A stretch of DNA of 64,000 bases. It comes from Microvirga sp. Its GTDB lineage: Bacteria > Pseudomonadota > Alphaproteobacteria > Rhizobiales > Beijerinckiaceae. Under the pieces are notes generated by a model. The model was not told where the DNA came from. It saw only the letters and a program-made list of their open reading frames with translations, and ran no database searches. The DNA is taken from contig NZ_JACXAB010000008.1 of the NCBI RefSeq assembly GCF_014699075.1, positions 124,001 to 188,000 on the forward strand, given 5' to 3'. The position numbers and the translations under genes are program-made. Shown in pieces: positions 63,701 through 64,000 of the stretch; the stretch's first letter is position 1, and every line of letters begins with the position of its first letter.

Positions 63701-64000
63701 GGCATCTCGAACCCGGAGAACACATTGCCGGGTATCACGGTCGATTCCTCATGCCCCAGGTCGGTGTTGCGCATCACCAGCTCAGCGAAGGTGTTGTTCT
63801 CGAGCTCGTTGAGCAGGTTGAGGCCCTGGGTCCGCGACAGGTAGTAGAACCGGTCGGCATCCTGCAGGTTCTCCATCGTCATCTGAAAGACGAAGGCGAA
63901 GGTCGAGCCGAGCATGCCGCCGAACGCCATCTTCTTCTCGGCGAGACCGCCAATCCAGAAATCGACGTTGTTGAGGCCGCCAAGTGAGTCGTCCTTCGGG
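57781..64000 (-). CDS. Second giant RTX heme-peroxidase protein (5' end outside window)
   Basis: At least 2072 residues; the frame runs open to the window edge. The visible start (LGGLNNVDFWIGGLAEKKM, then FGGMLGSTFAFVF and DRFYYLSRTQGLN) is the end of the animal heme peroxidase domain, so the active-site residues lie outside. RTX clusters follow (near 63140-63500, 61860-62000, 61310-61480, 60770-60960, 60280-60400). A beta-sandwich-like segment is coded at about 59800-60250. The cadherin-like domain, seven 35-residue repeats and secretion tail are identical to the first peroxidase. The bodies of the two proteins are clearly diverged, so they are paralogues sharing one exchanged end. Confidence 0.9.
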   Translation of the reverse strand, partial: PKDDSLGGLNNVDFWIGGLAEKKMAFGGMLGSTFAFVFQMTMENLQDADRFYYLSRTQGLNLLNELENNTFAELVMRNTDLGHEESTVIPGNVFSGFEMPILEMDPSKQLDADPNSDNPFLPFAELVERRDAAGNLIADTDKTTVASYIRVNSNEHFVIGGTENNDQIVSGGGDDAIWGKGGNDTIEAGYGVDKVFGGEGDDIITNAGTDIGEADFLHGNEGNDVIHGGSGLSLLFGNQGNDFISTGPDGKEAFGGTGNDFILGGSGGDFLLGNEGDDWLEGGQRFDTLAGENSELFFNSTIIGHDVLNGGSGDTDYDGESGDDITFQNEGIQRSNGMAGFDWAIHKGDVIAANSDLGIPIFDTQEAFILRDRFDLVEGLSGWNLNDTLTGRIVSVNTRAEATGTAAIPGPNSPLDSYSNDLLAKNVGLINGLSGLVAHLGAGVPVTKVVNGQAVPVLDENGVQERIIFSTADASDILLGGGGSDRIKGLAGNDIIDGDKWLNVRIAIHANKDGTGPVIGTADGMTGKVYAVADYVNGAPKDGATPLYGGKGLDALMFTAALNPGQLSIVREMVNGNKAGDVDTAVYTDVVANYSFGTNSDGSVFVNHSGFVQVPGNDDVEEGEGVANPVSDGRDTIRGIEKLEFNGSTLNVIEGTNAGETLNGNNEADLIVGKGGNDTLNGLGGNDILIGGAGSDVLNGGLGNDTYIFGLADGSDTINEGVSATSSGSADRIVIQAAGAALTGLNASDNNTGTSNGSLVINFNGQQITVTNHFTGTNSQTGVELINFDNGTYEGYELGADDYAISRADPSGGFFGGREIDLSSSTVNNFIVGEQGVNDEIVGGGGDDLIFGGTGDNDLSGGAGDDLLVGGSGTGDDDRLDGGTGADVMVGGSGGDTYVVDDAGDVVVETTNGGTDEVQTDLAAYTLGANVEDLTYTGVGTFAGTGNALNNVITGGNGVDTLTGGAGNDTYVVTAGDVVVEVANEGTDTVQSSATYALGANFENLTLTGNAAVNGRGNDAANLIFGNSGNNQLFGGGGNDVLNGNDGNDLLDGGTGNDILNGGNENDILIGGAGNDTIDVGGGVNTIVYNAAGFGNDTIDSFDADGGLATNQDKIDLSALGVTAANFATRVMETAVTGPAGRLLIVNDGAGNELGRIRINNVTDTQIDINDFTLAPAAPPEFGAPTEGPNTITGTNTANTINGLGGNDVLFGGGGNDVLNGNEGADTLNGGDGNDTLSGGTGSNTGTYADNFSLQDYTNSTGTVGWTGAWTEGGDEAGGATAGDILVSDGRLRFAVGIDGGETIQRSINLAGATSATLSFNYEGVNLDSGENVVVEAFNGSAWQVLGTLGGNGTGTFTTALSASHTAIQLRAEGSFDTGALGSTLSFLGAENFYIDNLAVNFTMPALNAGVDTINGDAGDDTIIWNANSVGTTDGRDLVNGGTEGTTGDTFVINGNASAEVYRIYTRDAWNALADKGPGSLSAGTEIVITRDGATYASVIAELAEIEEIRINGFDPAGEAGNAGSDTFQIIGDFSATSLRPNTITIDGDEGADIVDISGLTSAHRIVFRSNGGNDTIVGTLRAQDVIELAPGLTAANYTKVVNENGSVTLTSGTHSITYVSDGDPILGEHDDHDNEEPTDNQKPVVIGERFTVQKGEVLQLTAAQLLANDLDLDGGTLSLVDLDEDEHGTAVLNEDGTITFTPKAGFTGEASFTYTVADGQGGSSEGTVTITVEKPAPGTPANPAPVTPSDPDPVPVENVIETGSSFSFAFSQASVSYAGGHIVITGPNGETADVTKAQRLTFTDGTIERTDNNLLVDDLFYYANNKDVWQAGQDAEAHYFAFGEAEGRDANAVFDAAAYLSANPDVKAAGLSALDHYARYGAGEGRDASASFDTQQYLQANPDVAAAGVNPLAHYVTWGQFEGRATFAAVGRDIVGGFDREYYLLANPDVGAAGINPLVHFNTYGWKEGRNPNAVFDTSYYLETNPDVAAAGVNPLEHYFQFGAKEGRDPAAGFDTTAYLEANPDVAAAEVNALDHFLNFGIFEGRIAPEDDIPVLQGVKESDLDSSGFIF
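57842..58537 (-). repeat. Seven tandem coding repeats of about 35 residues, copy 2
   Basis: Identical to those at 42785-43480, inside the long repeat. Confidence 0.85.
63140..63500 (-). repeat. RTX calcium-binding repeats of the second peroxidase, first cluster
   Basis: Consecutive GGxGxDxxx-type units such as VSGGGDDAI, WGKGGNDTI, EAGYGVDKV and FGGEGDDII, directly after the peroxidase domain, at the same place as in the first protein but with different sequence. Confidence 0.87.

Overview
The window is 64 kb of high-GC DNA carrying long, tightly packed operons of solute-import and catabolic genes. It most resembles a free-living, nutritionally versatile alphaproteobacterium of the Hyphomicrobiales (Methylobacteriaceae/Microvirga-like). 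That placement is inferred from gene content and style, because no rRNA or other phylogenetic marker is present. I found no tRNA, rRNA, CRISPR array, IS element or integrase.

1-2.7 kb: the tail of mannonate dehydratase (uxuA), an M20 amidohydrolase and an NAD-dependent epimerase-like protein. 2.9-13.3 kb (+): a FadR-type regulator, a complete dipeptide/glutathione-type ABC importer (two ATPases, binding protein, two permeases), gamma-glutamyltransferase, a DUF1028 protein, a TSUP (TauE/SafE) exporter and a small protein resembling the N-terminal domain of the animal opioid growth factor receptor. 13.3-20.4 kb (-): an M32 carboxypeptidase and a second complete peptide ABC importer. 20.5-27.0 kb (+, divergent): a GntR regulator and an overlapping operon of creatininase-family, ketopantoate-reductase-like, SDR, NodB/PuuE-like deacetylase, P1 (DmpA) peptidase and isoaspartyl peptidase genes. 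The two importers and their hydrolases look like a system for uptake and breakdown of peptides with unusual linkages (gamma-glutamyl, beta-aspartyl, beta-peptide, cyclic amide).

27.0-30.1 kb: a scrambled SDR pseudogene, a YbaK-type tRNA deacylase, an exported glycerophosphodiesterase and a FadR-type regulator. 30.5-39.5 kb (+): an AldA-like aldehyde dehydrogenase, a YtfQ-R-T-YjfF-like sugar importer, an enolase-superfamily sugar-acid dehydratase and a GMC oxidoreductase, which form a sugar import and oxidation operon with FadR-type operator candidates at its head.

39.5-64 kb: two type I secretion loci on the minus strand, each with a giant RTX/animal-heme-peroxidase substrate, an ABC exporter (PrtD type) and a membrane-fusion protein (HlyD type). 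They are separated by a two-component cluster (receiver-degenerate LuxR protein, NarX-like kinase, NarL-like regulator) with visibly lower GC. The main discovery is a 4,729-bp direct repeat (39285-44013 = 54342-59070), identical wherever I compared it. It holds the exporter pair, the last 429 codons of each peroxidase and the tail of the GMC gene. Its left end in the second copy cuts into a decayed MFS gene. Its right end lies inside two otherwise diverged peroxidase genes, as expected for a recent recombination or gene-conversion event, or an assembly artefact.
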